Shown: in pieces, positions 28,000 to 36,824 of the stretch
Position numbering within the stretch: the stretch's first letter is position 1
Layout: each line of letters begins with the position of its first letter
NCBI GenBank assembly: GCA_024103135.1
Contig: JAGFIZ010000102.1
Location: 1 to 64,000, forward strand
DNA length: 64,000 bases
Direction of reading: 5' to 3'
Source: Bradyrhizobiaceae bacterium
GTDB taxonomy: Bacteria; Bacteroidota; Ignavibacteria; Kapaibacteriales; Kapaibacteriaceae
Notes under the pieces: generated by a model
Database searches by the model: none
Told to the model about the DNA's origin: nothing
Seen by the model: the letters and a program-made list of their open reading frames with translations, nothing else
Made by a program: the position numbers and the translations under genes

Positions 28000-28776
28000 A
28001 TGAATAAACTGATAGTCCTTGCAATGCTTGTACTTGGAACAATCGGACTCCAAGCACAGGACGACACACGAGCCATGGGTGCAGATTCTGTAACCGTGCA
28101 TGGCAGCAATGCCGAGACGGCAAGCTCCGACAAGTACAACCTTGGCGTTGGAGTAAGTATCGGCGGATTCGGAGGTGGAATTTCCATTGAGAATGCCGAA
28201 GGTAGAAAGGTTAATCCTGCCTTCTGGGCACTACCCAGCTACGGTGCCGTGATCTATGCTCCGTTTGGGAAGGGGTCGGAGATGGGTGGACGCCTGGATA
28301 TCGGCGTGAGCTCGACAGGCACCAAGACACGTCCATACGAGAACTACGACGGCAAGGGCAACTGGCAGGGCTTCTTCAACGAGAAGTACACCTACTTTAC
28401 GATTGCACCACAGGTAAGCTTGATGGGCGTAATCCTTGGTGTAGGCATCAACTTCCCGATGTCCGGAGAGCGGTGGAATCCCAATAGCTCGGCTGCACGG
28501 TACTATGTTGACAAAGAGATTCTCACAAGCCCAAAGCTCGACGTTCGCCTTGGCGGGATGATCACAGTTTGGAAAACAACGCATGGCCGTCTATTCGTCG
28601 ACCTACAAGCCAAGTATGATTTGGGTGGAGGATTCAAGGACGATATGTACCTCTACGGCACACCCGTGACGAGTCTGGGCAATCCAGTGCCTGCACAACA
28701 GGCTGACCCGACAATCAACCTTACCACGGCAAGTTGCAGCATTGGCATCGGCTACATCTTCAATGTTGGCTTCTGA
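28000..28776 (+). CDS. Outer-membrane beta-barrel-like protein, paralogue of 14453-15100
   Basis: The 258-aa product has a signal peptide (to 'TIGLQAQ'), a Gly-rich segment 'NLGVGVSIGGFGGGISIENA' and strand-rich sequence ending in 'GIGYIFNVGF'. It shares 'YFTIAP', 'LGVGINFP', 'DVRLGGMI' and 'GRL' blocks with the product at 14453-15100. Its promoter region is shared with the divergent ECF sigma gene, so control by that sigma factor is plausible but not shown. Confidence 0.75.
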   Translation: MNKLIVLAMLVLGTIGLQAQDDTRAMGADSVTVHGSNAETASSDKYNLGVGVSIGGFGGGISIENAEGRKVNPAFWALPSYGAVIYAPFGKGSEMGGRLDIGVSSTGTKTRPYENYDGKGNWQGFFNEKYTYFTIAPQVSLMGVILGVGINFPMSGERWNPNSSAARYYVDKEILTSPKLDVRLGGMITVWKTTHGRLFVDLQAKYDLGGGFKDDMYLYGTPVTSLGNPVPAQQADPTINLTTASCSIGIGYIFNVGF

Positions 28777-28823
28777 TACCAAGCCCCCTATCAAACACTT
28801 TGATCACAACCTGACCTTTGAAC

Positions 28824-29489
28824 ATGAAAACACTCAGCAAGAATCTCGCATTGATCGCAGTATTGGCAGGCATTGCAACGTCATGTCACGTTGGTCCTTC
28901 GGGTCCGGATCCAGGACAAGAGCTTCGGATAAACTATACGGAAGGTGCGTTGAACATTCCGCAGACGTATGAGAAATCGGCCGACCTGATTATCTCTGGT
29001 GATAGCGTGAAGCTTACCAGCGCTGTGTTCTTGCACGACACGATCCGCAATTCCGACCTCTATTTCAGCAGTACACCGATCTCGGCGTTTAGTCAGCCCG
29101 ACATCGACATTCGTTTTCTAGGTAGTCTACCAACAGGCCCCGCAACATTCGAGTGGGAGCCAACCAAGTTCAACAAGAATACTCCACCATCGAATGGCGA
29201 CATCACCACGGGTGTTGTCGTTCGCTACCGTGGCATCGAATACTATCCGGTAGAAGGGACAACGGTTATTACGCACGTCCGCAAGCAGGACAATGGCAAC
29301 ATTGCCGGCATCTCTGGTTACTTCAACGGCAAGCTCCGCGCCATCTGGCCAGCTTGGTTCAGGTCAACTGTTGGTGCACCAGTGCCACCAGGATACGATC
29401 CGGCAAATCCATCGTTGGTTGGAGAGAACCTCACGGTACATAGCTGTGTGTTCTCCAATCTTTCAACGAGTAATATTCCGGTGAAGTAA
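28824..29489 (+). CDS. Putative lipoprotein
   Basis: The ATG at 28824 gives 221 aa beginning with a lipoprotein signal (MKTLSKNLALIAVLAGIATSC), with the lipobox Cys at residue 21. The mature part is rich in Pro, Thr and beta-type sequence. It matches nothing I recognise. It lies 47 bp after the barrel gene in the same direction. Confidence 0.7.
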   Translation: MKTLSKNLALIAVLAGIATSCHVGPSGPDPGQELRINYTEGALNIPQTYEKSADLIISGDSVKLTSAVFLHDTIRNSDLYFSSTPISAFSQPDIDIRFLGSLPTGPATFEWEPTKFNKNTPPSNGDITTGVVVRYRGIEYYPVEGTTVITHVRKQDNGNIAGISGYFNGKLRAIWPAWFRSTVGAPVPPGYDPANPSLVGENLTVHSCVFSNLSTSNIPVK

Positions 29490-29521
29490 ACTATCGCAGT
29501 TAACTCAACATTCTTCGAAGC

Positions 29522-30715
29522 ATGATTAGTGCAAACAACCCATCGTTCTGGGATTCCGATGCACAGCTTGAGTGGCATGCAGACAACGAGGAAGCCTCCA
29601 AGAATGCTGATGTAGCAATTATCGGTGGTGGGCTGCTTGGCTCGATTATCGCCAGGCAGCTCCACCAGCGTGAACCAGAACTACGATGCGTTGTCATTGA
29701 ACGCGGCAAGCGTCCTTACGGCGCCAGTACCCGCAATGCCGGCTTTGCCTGCTATGGTTCGCTCGGCGAAGTCGTGTCCGATATCGACCGTCTAGGCAAG
29801 CAGGGGGCTAAGGATCTTGTTGCACGTAGAGTCGACGGTCTGCAAAAGCTTCGCTCAATGGTCGGCAATGATGCGCAGGTTGGATTTGAAGTAACGGGTG
29901 GACATGAAGTGTACCTATCCGACGATCCGGCCTTGGAGCGCATCGAAGAGGTCAACGCACTCCTAGCACCCATCTTTCCCGACGTGCCATACGTCTTACG
30001 GGACGATCTAATTGCCGCCAATGGTTTGTCCAATCGCGTTCAACACCTTGTGTACACACCGTACGAGGGTATGCTGCATAGTGGACATCTATTGCAAGCA
30101 CTCGAACCTAACACGATTGTTCGTGGTACAGTCGTTGGTATTGAGCGTCACGCCACACAGGACGCTCAGGAGCGGTGGACGCTTTCGATTGAATCATCGG
30201 TTGATGGCGTCGCCATGCGCAGTACCATGCATGTGCCTCGCGTAATCGTCGCCACCAATGCATGGCTACCAGAGCTGGTGCCAAGTCTAGCCGTAGAGCC
30301 TGGCAGAGGACAGATGCTCATTACCAAGCCCCTTGCCAACCTAGCTCTTCGTGGAACCTTTCACATGAGAGCGGGCTTCGTGTACTTCCGCAATGTTGGG
30401 AACAGGGTGATGTTAGGGGGCGGACGAATGGTGGCGTTCGACGAAGAGCGCACGTTTAGCATGGATACCACACCGATCATCCAGGACTACCTACACGAGA
30501 TACTCACCACCATCATTCTTCCCGACCAGCACGTTGATATCGACGCGCGCTGGTCCGGCACGATGGCCTTTACCCCTGACCACCTTCCATTTATCAAGCA
30601 GGTGAGTGATGGTTTGTGGGCGGCGATGACCTGTAACGGTATGGGTGTGGCGTTAGCCAGCAACATCGCATCGGAAGTGGCTGCCGTAGTTTTGCAAGAT
30701 GTTGCCAGCACGTGA
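29522..30715 (+). CDS. FAD-dependent oxidoreductase, DAO (DadA/GlpD) family
   Basis: The 397-aa product has an ADP-binding Rossmann motif 'VAIIGGGLLGSIIARQLHQ' near residues 32-51 and 'YGASTRNAGFACYGSLGEV'. The C-terminal segment 'WSGTMAFTPDHLPFIKQV' with 'GLWAAMTCNGMGVALASNIA' is typical of glycine/D-amino-acid oxidase-like enzymes. The substrate is unknown. The first 30 residues precede the FAD fold. Its end overlaps rlmN by 17 bp. Confidence 0.88.
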   Translation: MISANNPSFWDSDAQLEWHADNEEASKNADVAIIGGGLLGSIIARQLHQREPELRCVVIERGKRPYGASTRNAGFACYGSLGEVVSDIDRLGKQGAKDLVARRVDGLQKLRSMVGNDAQVGFEVTGGHEVYLSDDPALERIEEVNALLAPIFPDVPYVLRDDLIAANGLSNRVQHLVYTPYEGMLHSGHLLQALEPNTIVRGTVVGIERHATQDAQERWTLSIESSVDGVAMRSTMHVPRVIVATNAWLPELVPSLAVEPGRGQMLITKPLANLALRGTFHMRAGFVYFRNVGNRVMLGGGRMVAFDEERTFSMDTTPIIQDYLHEILTTIILPDQHVDIDARWSGTMAFTPDHLPFIKQVSDGLWAAMTCNGMGVALASNIASEVAAVVLQDVAST

Positions 30716-31793
30716 TAGAGTAGCAGGTCTGCCCGAACTTAAAGGCCTTACCGTTGCTCAACTTGAACAAGTATTTCTAGACCTTGGTCAGAAGAAGTAT
30801 CGTGCGCAACAAGTGTACGATGCCTTGTACGTGCATCGCATACCAGACGTGCATGGGATGACGACGCTTCCCGCAGACCTACGAGCGTTGCTACATGAGC
30901 GCTTTCGTACGTCGAGTGTTGAGCTTGAATCACTACAGCATAGTGAAGATGGGACGAAGAAGTTCTTGTTTGCACTCCACGATGGAAGGGTAATCGAGAG
31001 TGTTCTCATTCCAAGCGAAATGGTCGAAGCCGATGGTAAACCACGTCGGCGCACACTATGCATCAGCACGCAGGTCGGATGCAATCTCGGTTGCACCTTC
31101 TGTGCAACGGCCACCATGAAGCTTGCCCGCAACCTTAGTGCTGGCGAGATCATTGATCAGTTCCTGCAAGCCCAGTTGCATAGCGAGCAGCCCATCACCA
31201 ACGTCGTCTTCATGGGCATGGGCGAACCGATGAACAACTACGACAATGTGATGCAGGCAACGTCGATTCTGAACGACCAACGTACATTGATGGTAGCACC
31301 ACGTCGTACAACGCTTAGCACAGCAGGCGTACTTCCTGGCATTGTGCGCATGGCTGATGAAGGACGAATAATCAAGCTCGCTCTGAGTCTGCATGCAACA
31401 ACGCAGGAAACACGAGTCAAGCTTATGCCCATTGCCAAGAAGTGGCCGCTCGACCAAGTGCTAGAAACGCTGGACTACTACTACAAGAAGACTCGCAAGA
31501 GCGTTACCTACGAATACATTGTGTTCAAGGGGCTCAATGATACGCTGGATGATGCACGCCGACTTGGACGTATGGCACGAAGGTTACCGACGAAGGTGAA
31601 TTTGATTCCCTTTCATGAGATTGACTTTACTCACCCGACGGGATTCTCTGCCGAGTTAAAGCCAGCATCGCCAGAACGCTTTCAGTGGTTTATCGACAGG
31701 TTGCGTGAAGAAGACGTTCGGGTGTTGGTACGAAGCTCTTCGGGGTTGGATATTGATGCAGCATGCGGACAATTAGCACTAAGTGCATCGTGA
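30699..31793 (+). CDS. rlmN: Dual-specificity 23S rRNA/tRNA adenine C2 methyltransferase RlmN
   Basis: The 364-aa radical-SAM enzyme methylates A2503 of 23S rRNA and A37 of some tRNAs. The Fe-S motif CxxxCxxC lies in 'QVGCNLGCTFCATATMKLAR' near residue 127. 'FMGMGEPMNNYDNVMQA' and the C-terminal 'SSGLDIDAACGQLA', with the second catalytic Cys, are present. No other in-frame ATG lies near the family N-terminus, so the start inside the oxidoreductase gene is accepted. Confidence 0.95.
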   Translation: MLPARDRVAGLPELKGLTVAQLEQVFLDLGQKKYRAQQVYDALYVHRIPDVHGMTTLPADLRALLHERFRTSSVELESLQHSEDGTKKFLFALHDGRVIESVLIPSEMVEADGKPRRRTLCISTQVGCNLGCTFCATATMKLARNLSAGEIIDQFLQAQLHSEQPITNVVFMGMGEPMNNYDNVMQATSILNDQRTLMVAPRRTTLSTAGVLPGIVRMADEGRIIKLALSLHATTQETRVKLMPIAKKWPLDQVLETLDYYYKKTRKSVTYEYIVFKGLNDTLDDARRLGRMARRLPTKVNLIPFHEIDFTHPTGFSAELKPASPERFQWFIDRLREEDVRVLVRSSSGLDIDAACGQLALSAS

Positions 31794-31811
31794 TAACGTT
31801 TCGTCGGCCAC

Positions 31812-32804
31812 ATGCTCCCAAGCCCCCTCACACCCATCCTCACTACCCATAACAAACAACCATTGCTCACGCTTCAAACCATCGTACGATCATTCGCAGT
31901 CATGCTGTGCTTGTTGATACCGACAGCATCGGCATGGTCGCTCACCGATGCCGAATTGTCGGCCATGGAGTTTGTTGACGAGGCAACGTACATCGTCAGA
32001 CTCAACAATGCCGACATGTTATCGGGTCCGATTGTCGAAACCAGTTCCGATGCTGGCGGCGCCTACATTCGCATTGGCGCGTCTATCGGACGAGCCAAGA
32101 TTTATGCAAAGGAAATTGCGTGGATAGGGACGTCCGACCAGCAATACCGTCACCGACACCGCGGTTTCCTCATGCCTACGGCGCAGCCCATTCGCAATGA
32201 TCACTTTGCCAGCCTTATTGAAGGCATATTCCCATACATCGGTGCAGGCATCGGTGATATGATGAGCATCACGGCTGGACGAACCCTAATACCAGGGCTG
32301 CCGTGGTCGGACCAGGTATCGGTCATCAACGCCAAGGTAACCGTCAGCCAGGACGAGAACGGACTCGTCGAAGACGGCTTTCAGTACTACGCACTTGGCG
32401 CGAATGTCGGCTGGTTGAATGATGTAAACTTCATGGCACATCTATACGGCGTTGCAACGTGGACAGGTAAGCGAACGCAGGCCAGCACGATGTTCTTTGC
32501 CAAGGTTGCCGGTGAGGACGCTTACGTGATCAGTGCAGGGAACATCATCAGTCCCTTTGGTTTTGTTTACTCCAACGGCACCATCGGAGCAGCGTTGAGT
32601 TTAGACACGCGCTTTCCAGAGTTTCACGACCTACATTTTGTCGGCGAGTTATGGGCACAGGACCTAACCAAGCCAGCCAACACCATGTTGTACCTGGGGC
32701 TCCGTACAGCGAACACAGCCGTTGCAATGGACTTTGGATTATCCATCGTGCCGGGGCCAATGGTCTTCCCGCTTGTTGCCTTTGCATGGACGCCATTCAA
32801 GTAG
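31812..32804 (+). CDS. Exported protein of unknown function
   Basis: The frame is 330 codons from the ATG at 31812. A TTG at 31863 would give a more standard signal peptide (about 26 residues ending 'LIPTASA'), so the start is uncertain. The mature protein has Gly-rich amphipathic strands ('FPYIGAGIGDMMSITAGRTL', 'GFVYSNGTIGAALSLDTRFP', 'LGLRTANTAVAMDFGLSIVP') suggesting a beta-barrel of about 12 strands. No family is recognised. Confidence 0.65.
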   Translation: MLPSPLTPILTTHNKQPLLTLQTIVRSFAVMLCLLIPTASAWSLTDAELSAMEFVDEATYIVRLNNADMLSGPIVETSSDAGGAYIRIGASIGRAKIYAKEIAWIGTSDQQYRHRHRGFLMPTAQPIRNDHFASLIEGIFPYIGAGIGDMMSITAGRTLIPGLPWSDQVSVINAKVTVSQDENGLVEDGFQYYALGANVGWLNDVNFMAHLYGVATWTGKRTQASTMFFAKVAGEDAYVISAGNIISPFGFVYSNGTIGAALSLDTRFPEFHDLHFVGELWAQDLTKPANTMLYLGLRTANTAVAMDFGLSIVPGPMVFPLVAFAWTPFK

Positions 32805-32883
32805 GTCGAGCAGAGACAAGTGCAGTTTTCCCGAGCCCGTGAGGCATCGAGTTACGCATCGAAGAACATCAGAGCGCAGAAGG

Positions 32884-32915
32884 AAGGGATGCCAGTGTAG
32901 TCACCAGCATCCCTT
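32884..32915. terminator. Hairpin between convergent genes, possible bidirectional terminator
   Basis: Perfect 9-bp arms AAGGGATGC and GCATCCCTT enclose a 14-base loop with a further GTG/CAC pairing. The T-tails are weak on both strands. It sits between the convergent genes ending at 32804 and 32926, where a two-way terminator is expected. Confidence 0.55.
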
Positions 32916-32925
32916 ATGTATTCAT

Positions 32926-33690
32926 CTACAGCGTTGGAGAGGTAACGTCCACCTTGAATTCGTTACCATTCTTGAATTTCACAATTGCACCAAACGGACC
33001 GTACTTATGATTGGCGATGTAGGTAACCTTCTCGATTAGCGGATCGTCTTGTTCGACCGATTCAACCTTGAAGACCTTAAATCGCCAGAAGTACAAATCG
33101 TAGTCATCCGTTGTGGACTTATGGACAACCTTTCTCGTCACCGTTTTCCCTTCGGGAGTAGTCATGGACCATGAGTCACCCACGTTCATATTGTACTTCA
33201 CGATCGTAAACGGTTTTGACAGATTACCTCCACTAGTAACGTATTCCTGAATACCCTCATTGGTGGCTTTGAAGTTCGGGCTTGCCTTGACGATAGCCAT
33301 GCCAGGAACGGACACCGTATCGATAGTGGCACCCAACTTTTTCAGGACGGCATCAAGGGCCAGTTGTTTGGCTTCAAGTGGTAACGATTCAGTACCAGCG
33401 AGGGTATCAATAGAAAGCAGGATACGTTTATCGAAGGTGAGCTTCACGTCCACCGTTAGCACACCATTGGAGTTCTTGACGATTTTGACATCGTCTTTAA
33501 ACTCATAGTCGACAGGAACCAGGTCATAGATACGGGGCGAGACATCCCAGACCGACCCTTCCTTGGTCATCTCAAGATTCGGGTCGCCCCCTAACGAATT
33601 CGGTCCATCGTCATCCGACTCCAACAAGGAGCAGCCCATCAAGGCAAGGCACAGTACAGCAACAGCTGACGGCAATACAATTCGATTCAT
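32926..33690 (-). CDS. Putative lipoprotein
   Basis: The 254-aa product has a lipoprotein signal with lipobox 'LALMGC' (Cys at residue 20), then an acidic linker 'SLLESDDDGPNSLGG'. The rest is beta-type sequence with no recognised domain. It is a single gene on the minus strand between the barrel gene and tRNA-Phe. Confidence 0.72.
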   Translation of the reverse strand: MNRIVLPSAVAVLCLALMGCSLLESDDDGPNSLGGDPNLEMTKEGSVWDVSPRIYDLVPVDYEFKDDVKIVKNSNGVLTVDVKLTFDKRILLSIDTLAGTESLPLEAKQLALDAVLKKLGATIDTVSVPGMAIVKASPNFKATNEGIQEYVTSGGNLSKPFTIVKYNMNVGDSWSMTTPEGKTVTRKVVHKSTTDDYDLYFWRFKVFKVESVEQDDPLIEKVTYIANHKYGPFGAIVKFKNGNEFKVDVTSPTL

Positions 33691-33812
33691 ACCAACTCCG
33701 GCAAGTTGTGATTGAAAGGTTTGTAGCGAGTGTTTCTTTACAGCAAGTTCTCGAACCTTTCAGATTCTTACTGTGTGTATGGTCACATTTCTGTATTTTC
33801 GCAGTTCTCTCC

Positions 33813-33885
<73 letters not shown>

Positions 33886-33935
33886 CAAGGCGGTTTCTCT
33901 GGATTTCTCTCGAATACCGCAAGTGACGTAAAATC

Positions 33936-33970
33936 AAGCCCCTAGCCTCGATTCAGGCAAGGGGCTTTTT
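33936..33970 (+). terminator. Strong intrinsic terminator downstream of tRNA-Phe
   Basis: Arms AAGCCCCT and AGGGGCTT, one A-A mismatch, inner arms GCCT/AGGC and the loop CGATTC are followed by a T-run. It closes the tRNA transcript and insulates it from the integrase gene. Confidence 0.9.
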
Positions 33971-34076
33971 CTTGCGATGCATCGATTATCCTCGATTTCG
34001 ACTACTTTTGGCACTACATTTTTGACACTTCTCCAAGTAGTGTCAGTTTGTGCAATCAGCCAGTCGAGGCTTAAAG

Positions 34077-35417
34077 ATGAGCACCAGGAAAGCGCATCGG
34101 CGGAGCAGAAAGACATTTGGGGAGCACAAGTACGCGGTGAAGATCGTGTATCGCCGTCAGTCCGAGTTTGATAGAGGAGCGCTTGCACTGCATGTAACGC
34201 ATGCCAGCAAGCGCCTCCGCGTATCGCTTGGGTATGACCGCATAGCACCTAACGAGTGGGATGAACGGCGTCAGAGAATGGCTGGACGCTCTCTACGGGC
34301 AACCACCATCAATGCCGAGATCGACCAGTTGCTGGAAGAGGTTGGCGCATACTTTGAACGTGAGAGAACTGCAAACCAAGCACCAACCCTTGAGGAGCTG
34401 AAATCCGAGCTATTTCCGGAACTGGACGCTACGGTGCCTGATGCCAACGCGGGCAGCCTGGTGTGGTATTTCAAGCGATTCATGGATGCACATACCGTAG
34501 GCGGTCGGCCAGTTTCCGCCAACACTCGAAAGAGCTACGGCGTTGTTCTTAGAGCATGGCTGGCGTTTGAGGCACACACACGCGTGCAGTATCGTTTGCA
34601 GGCATTCCGTAGTATCAGCGTGAAAGGCAGTAAGGATGCCAAGGCACTTGTTACGGCCTTCGACAGGTTCCTTGTGGAGCATGGACCGAATGGAACTCCG
34701 GTAGTGGACAACACCAGGCGCAAGTACCTGAAGATTCTGTCCACGTTTCTCCGTTGGGCTGAGCAGGAAACGGGCTTCCTGTTGTTGCGTGGCATCAACG
34801 CTGGTGGCGAAATCATTGCTCGAAGCAGCGTTGCATTCACCGAGTCGGAGCGCATAGCGATAGAGAACCTTGAGCTTCCCAAAGACTCAAGGCTCCATCA
34901 CATTCGAAACGCCATGGTGATGGCGATGTACACGGGACTAAGGTTCAGCGAATGGCGTCGCGTAAACCCTACCCTTTGGCGCGAGCCTTCACAGCCCGTT
35001 ACCACTCCAAAAACAGGTCGGACGGCGTTGGTCATTCACCGGGAGCCCGTACGCCGCGTGCTCAAGGAATACGCAACATCTGGCTGGCCAGGCGTGCTGA
35101 GGCACAACAGCAAGGTCAACGATGTAATGAAAGACATTGCGGCAAAGGCAGGCCTGAACAGGCTTGTTGCCGTGACCTATGCCGTTGACGGTCAGGATAG
35201 GAGTGAGCTGCAACCATTGCACTCCGTCGTAAGCACGCATACGTTGTGCAGGACCAAGGCTACACTCGACCTTGATGCTGGTGCAACCCTCAGAGATGTG
35301 TCAATCGAGACAGGCAAGGACGAAGAAACCATCCGCAAGCACTACGACAGACCGAACTCCGCAACTCACGTGCAGAAACTCGGTGTGGATAGAGTTGAAG
35401 ACGAGGTTGGCGGATGA
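34077..35417 (+). CDS. Tyrosine-recombinase integrase (island/phage type)
   Basis: The ATG at 34077 (446 aa) is preferred over a GTG at 34050 in the same frame. The N-terminal region resembles an arm-binding domain and the middle a SAM-like core-binding domain ('NTRKSYGVVLRAWLAFEAHT'). The catalytic part shows Arg289 in 'MYTGLRFSEW' and Tyr423 in 'IRKHYDRP'. The HxxR box reads H388-T-L-C-R392, with Cys where the second catalytic Arg is expected. The gene lies 192 bp from tRNA-Phe and transcribes away from it, the usual layout for an element integrated at a tRNA 3' end. Confidence 0.85.
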   Translation: MSTRKAHRRSRKTFGEHKYAVKIVYRRQSEFDRGALALHVTHASKRLRVSLGYDRIAPNEWDERRQRMAGRSLRATTINAEIDQLLEEVGAYFERERTANQAPTLEELKSELFPELDATVPDANAGSLVWYFKRFMDAHTVGGRPVSANTRKSYGVVLRAWLAFEAHTRVQYRLQAFRSISVKGSKDAKALVTAFDRFLVEHGPNGTPVVDNTRRKYLKILSTFLRWAEQETGFLLLRGINAGGEIIARSSVAFTESERIAIENLELPKDSRLHHIRNAMVMAMYTGLRFSEWRRVNPTLWREPSQPVTTPKTGRTALVIHREPVRRVLKEYATSGWPGVLRHNSKVNDVMKDIAAKAGLNRLVAVTYAVDGQDRSELQPLHSVVSTHTLCRTKATLDLDAGATLRDVSIETGKDEETIRKHYDRPNSATHVQKLGVDRVEDEVGG

Positions 35418-36169
35418 CCAACTACACGCAAGGCAATCCGCACCTCTGGATAACCGATGATCCAGCAATGTTTTTCGGCAGCGAGCTAAACGTCGCTTTG
35501 GCATGGGATCAATGGGACAACGGCATTGTCATCGAGGAGTCGGATGGGCAGCGATACCGTCCTTCCGGTCCGCCGTGGTTCTACCCATCCGTTCGCCTGG
35601 CAATGAACACTGACTATTTCCGAGACAGCGACATCGAATTGTTCATCACGCGAGCGAAGTTGGAAGGGGGTCGCGCTCTTGACCGCTTGCAAAAGCTTGA
35701 CAAGAGCCAAGCCGAAGTAGAGTTCAGAGTACAAGCAGAAGCGGAGTCCAGCGGTGGCTTGTCTCCAGAGTTGCAACTGGATTTGATGGTCAAGAACTGG
35801 CGGACCGAAGTAGGAATGAACATGGCCATTCCAGGTATGGTAACCACCTATGTCCAATCCCTGGAAGCTGTCCTTCAAGTCAGGTCGCGATCAGCCAAGT
35901 ACCTGCCGACTGTACTAGTGAGTCTGGACCTGCTATGCTACTGGTGGAGATGTGGAAGCATCGTGCACGCCGATCACGAGCCTGGTAGCAAGGAAGGACT
36001 GATGGCTTGGATTCGTGATACAAACCCCAGAGTTCGAAACATGCGGGGGGAACTCATTACAGCAGATGGTATTCGCAAGGTGTTTCTCCGTTCGTACGAA
36101 CTGCAATCGGAGACTAGGCTTGTGTACGAGAGGCGTTTCGGTGAGCTTGACGCACTCGTTGGTGCGTAG
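35414..36169 (+). CDS. Island protein of unknown function, coupled to the integrase
   Basis: The 251-aa product starts inside the integrase stop codon (ATGA). It has no signal peptide or obvious membrane helix except a weakly hydrophobic stretch around 'LPTVLVSLDLLCYWWRCGSI'. The composition is mixed alpha and rich in Arg, Glu and Asp. I do not recognise it. Its coupling to the integrase and position ahead of an excisionase-like gene suggest a role in element maintenance. Confidence 0.6.
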   Translation: MTNYTQGNPHLWITDDPAMFFGSELNVALAWDQWDNGIVIEESDGQRYRPSGPPWFYPSVRLAMNTDYFRDSDIELFITRAKLEGGRALDRLQKLDKSQAEVEFRVQAEAESSGGLSPELQLDLMVKNWRTEVGMNMAIPGMVTTYVQSLEAVLQVRSRSAKYLPTVLVSLDLLCYWWRCGSIVHADHEPGSKEGLMAWIRDTNPRVRNMRGELITADGIRKVFLRSYELQSETRLVYERRFGELDALVGA

Positions 36170-36177
36170 CAGCAAAC

Positions 36178-36189
36178 GCGCATGTGCGC
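36178..36189. promoter_or_regulatory. Palindrome GCGCATGTGCGC upstream of the excisionase-like gene
   Basis: Five-base arms GCGCA and TGCGC flank TG, 38 bp before the start at 36227. A small palindrome directly upstream of a helix-turn-helix gene could be its operator. Its short length makes this tentative. Confidence 0.25.
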
Positions 36190-36226
36190 ACATTGTGCAG
36201 TGAAGCGGTGCATGTAGGTTGACGGC

Positions 36227-36526
36227 ATGGACGCCAACACGCAAACTACGATTATGGTGGTTGTCGAAGTCAATCAACTCAAGCAGCTCATCACGGACGC
36301 CGTGCAAGAAGCTCTGTCCCCTATGTCTAAACAACCGAGCCCGTCTGCGCCATCGGATCGGGTTCTTTCGCTCGATCAGGTGCGTGTTCGACTCGGGCTG
36401 AGTGCTCCAAGTGTGCGAAAGGCTATCCTTTCTGGAAGGCTGAAGGCAACGCGAGTTGGAAGAAGAATACTCATAGCAGAATTGGACTTGAAGCAGTTTA
36501 TGTCTGGGGATGACCAACTACTTTGA
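36227..36526 (+). CDS. Excisionase-like helix-turn-helix protein
   Basis: The 99-aa protein has an N-terminal helix ('NQLKQLITDAVQEALSPM') and a C-terminal MerR/HTH_17-type winged helix ('LSLDQVRVRLGLSAPSVRKA' followed by 'GRLKATRVGRRILIA'). Such proteins next to integrases act as recombination directionality factors or element regulators. Its 3' end overlaps the convergent YgjP-like gene by 29 bp, where plus-strand element-control genes meet minus-strand cargo. Confidence 0.78.
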   Translation: MDANTQTTIMVVVEVNQLKQLITDAVQEALSPMSKQPSPSAPSDRVLSLDQVRVRLGLSAPSVRKAILSGRLKATRVGRRILIAELDLKQFMSGDDQLL

Positions 36527-36824
36527 GTTGCAGCCTAGCCTGCAACTCTTCCCAATCCCCCAAATGCGCCATCATCAGGCTCTTCCAAAGCCTCCCATGG
36601 TTCGGGACTGAAAAGTGCAGGAGTTCGTGGACAATGACGTAGTCCCACAAGTCACGGTCGAGCCGCAAGAGATCGTCACTAAAGTTCAATCGACCGTTTG
36701 TTGAACAGGAGGCCCACTTGTTCTTCATTGGTCGTACTGCCAATCCCGTGACTTCCACGCTGAGCTTTTCCGCCCAAGAGCGCGCTCGCAGTTTAAAGTC
36801 TTGCTTGAAAGAATTCTGGTTCAC
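36498..36824 (-). CDS. Short YgjP/M48-like zinc metallopeptidase of the restriction operon
   Basis: The 108-aa product has the zinc motif 'VIVHELLHFSVPNHGRLWKS' (HExxH plus a downstream His), preceded by 'MKNKWASCSTNGRLNFSDDL', as in the YgjP/DUF45 family. E. coli YgjP-like proteins are about twice as long. Short copies beside type I restriction genes are something I recall as common, so this may be complete rather than truncated. It overlaps hsdR (ATGA) and is the last gene of the operon. The target is unknown. Confidence 0.8.
   Translation of the reverse strand: MNQNSFKQDFKLRARSWAEKLSVEVTGLAVRPMKNKWASCSTNGRLNFSDDLLRLDRDLWDYVIVHELLHFSVPNHGRLWKSLMMAHLGDWEELQARLQLKVVGHPQT

Noticed and set aside
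34025-34045. GACACT/AGTGTC inverted repeat upstream of the integrase as a core att site
   Set aside because: The arms are only 6 bp and no second copy was seen at the right side of the island. It may be a minor regulatory hairpin.
34050-34076. Longer integrase N-terminus from GTG at 34050
   Set aside because: The ATG at 34077 has a GAGG just upstream, and the extra nine residues add no family sequence.
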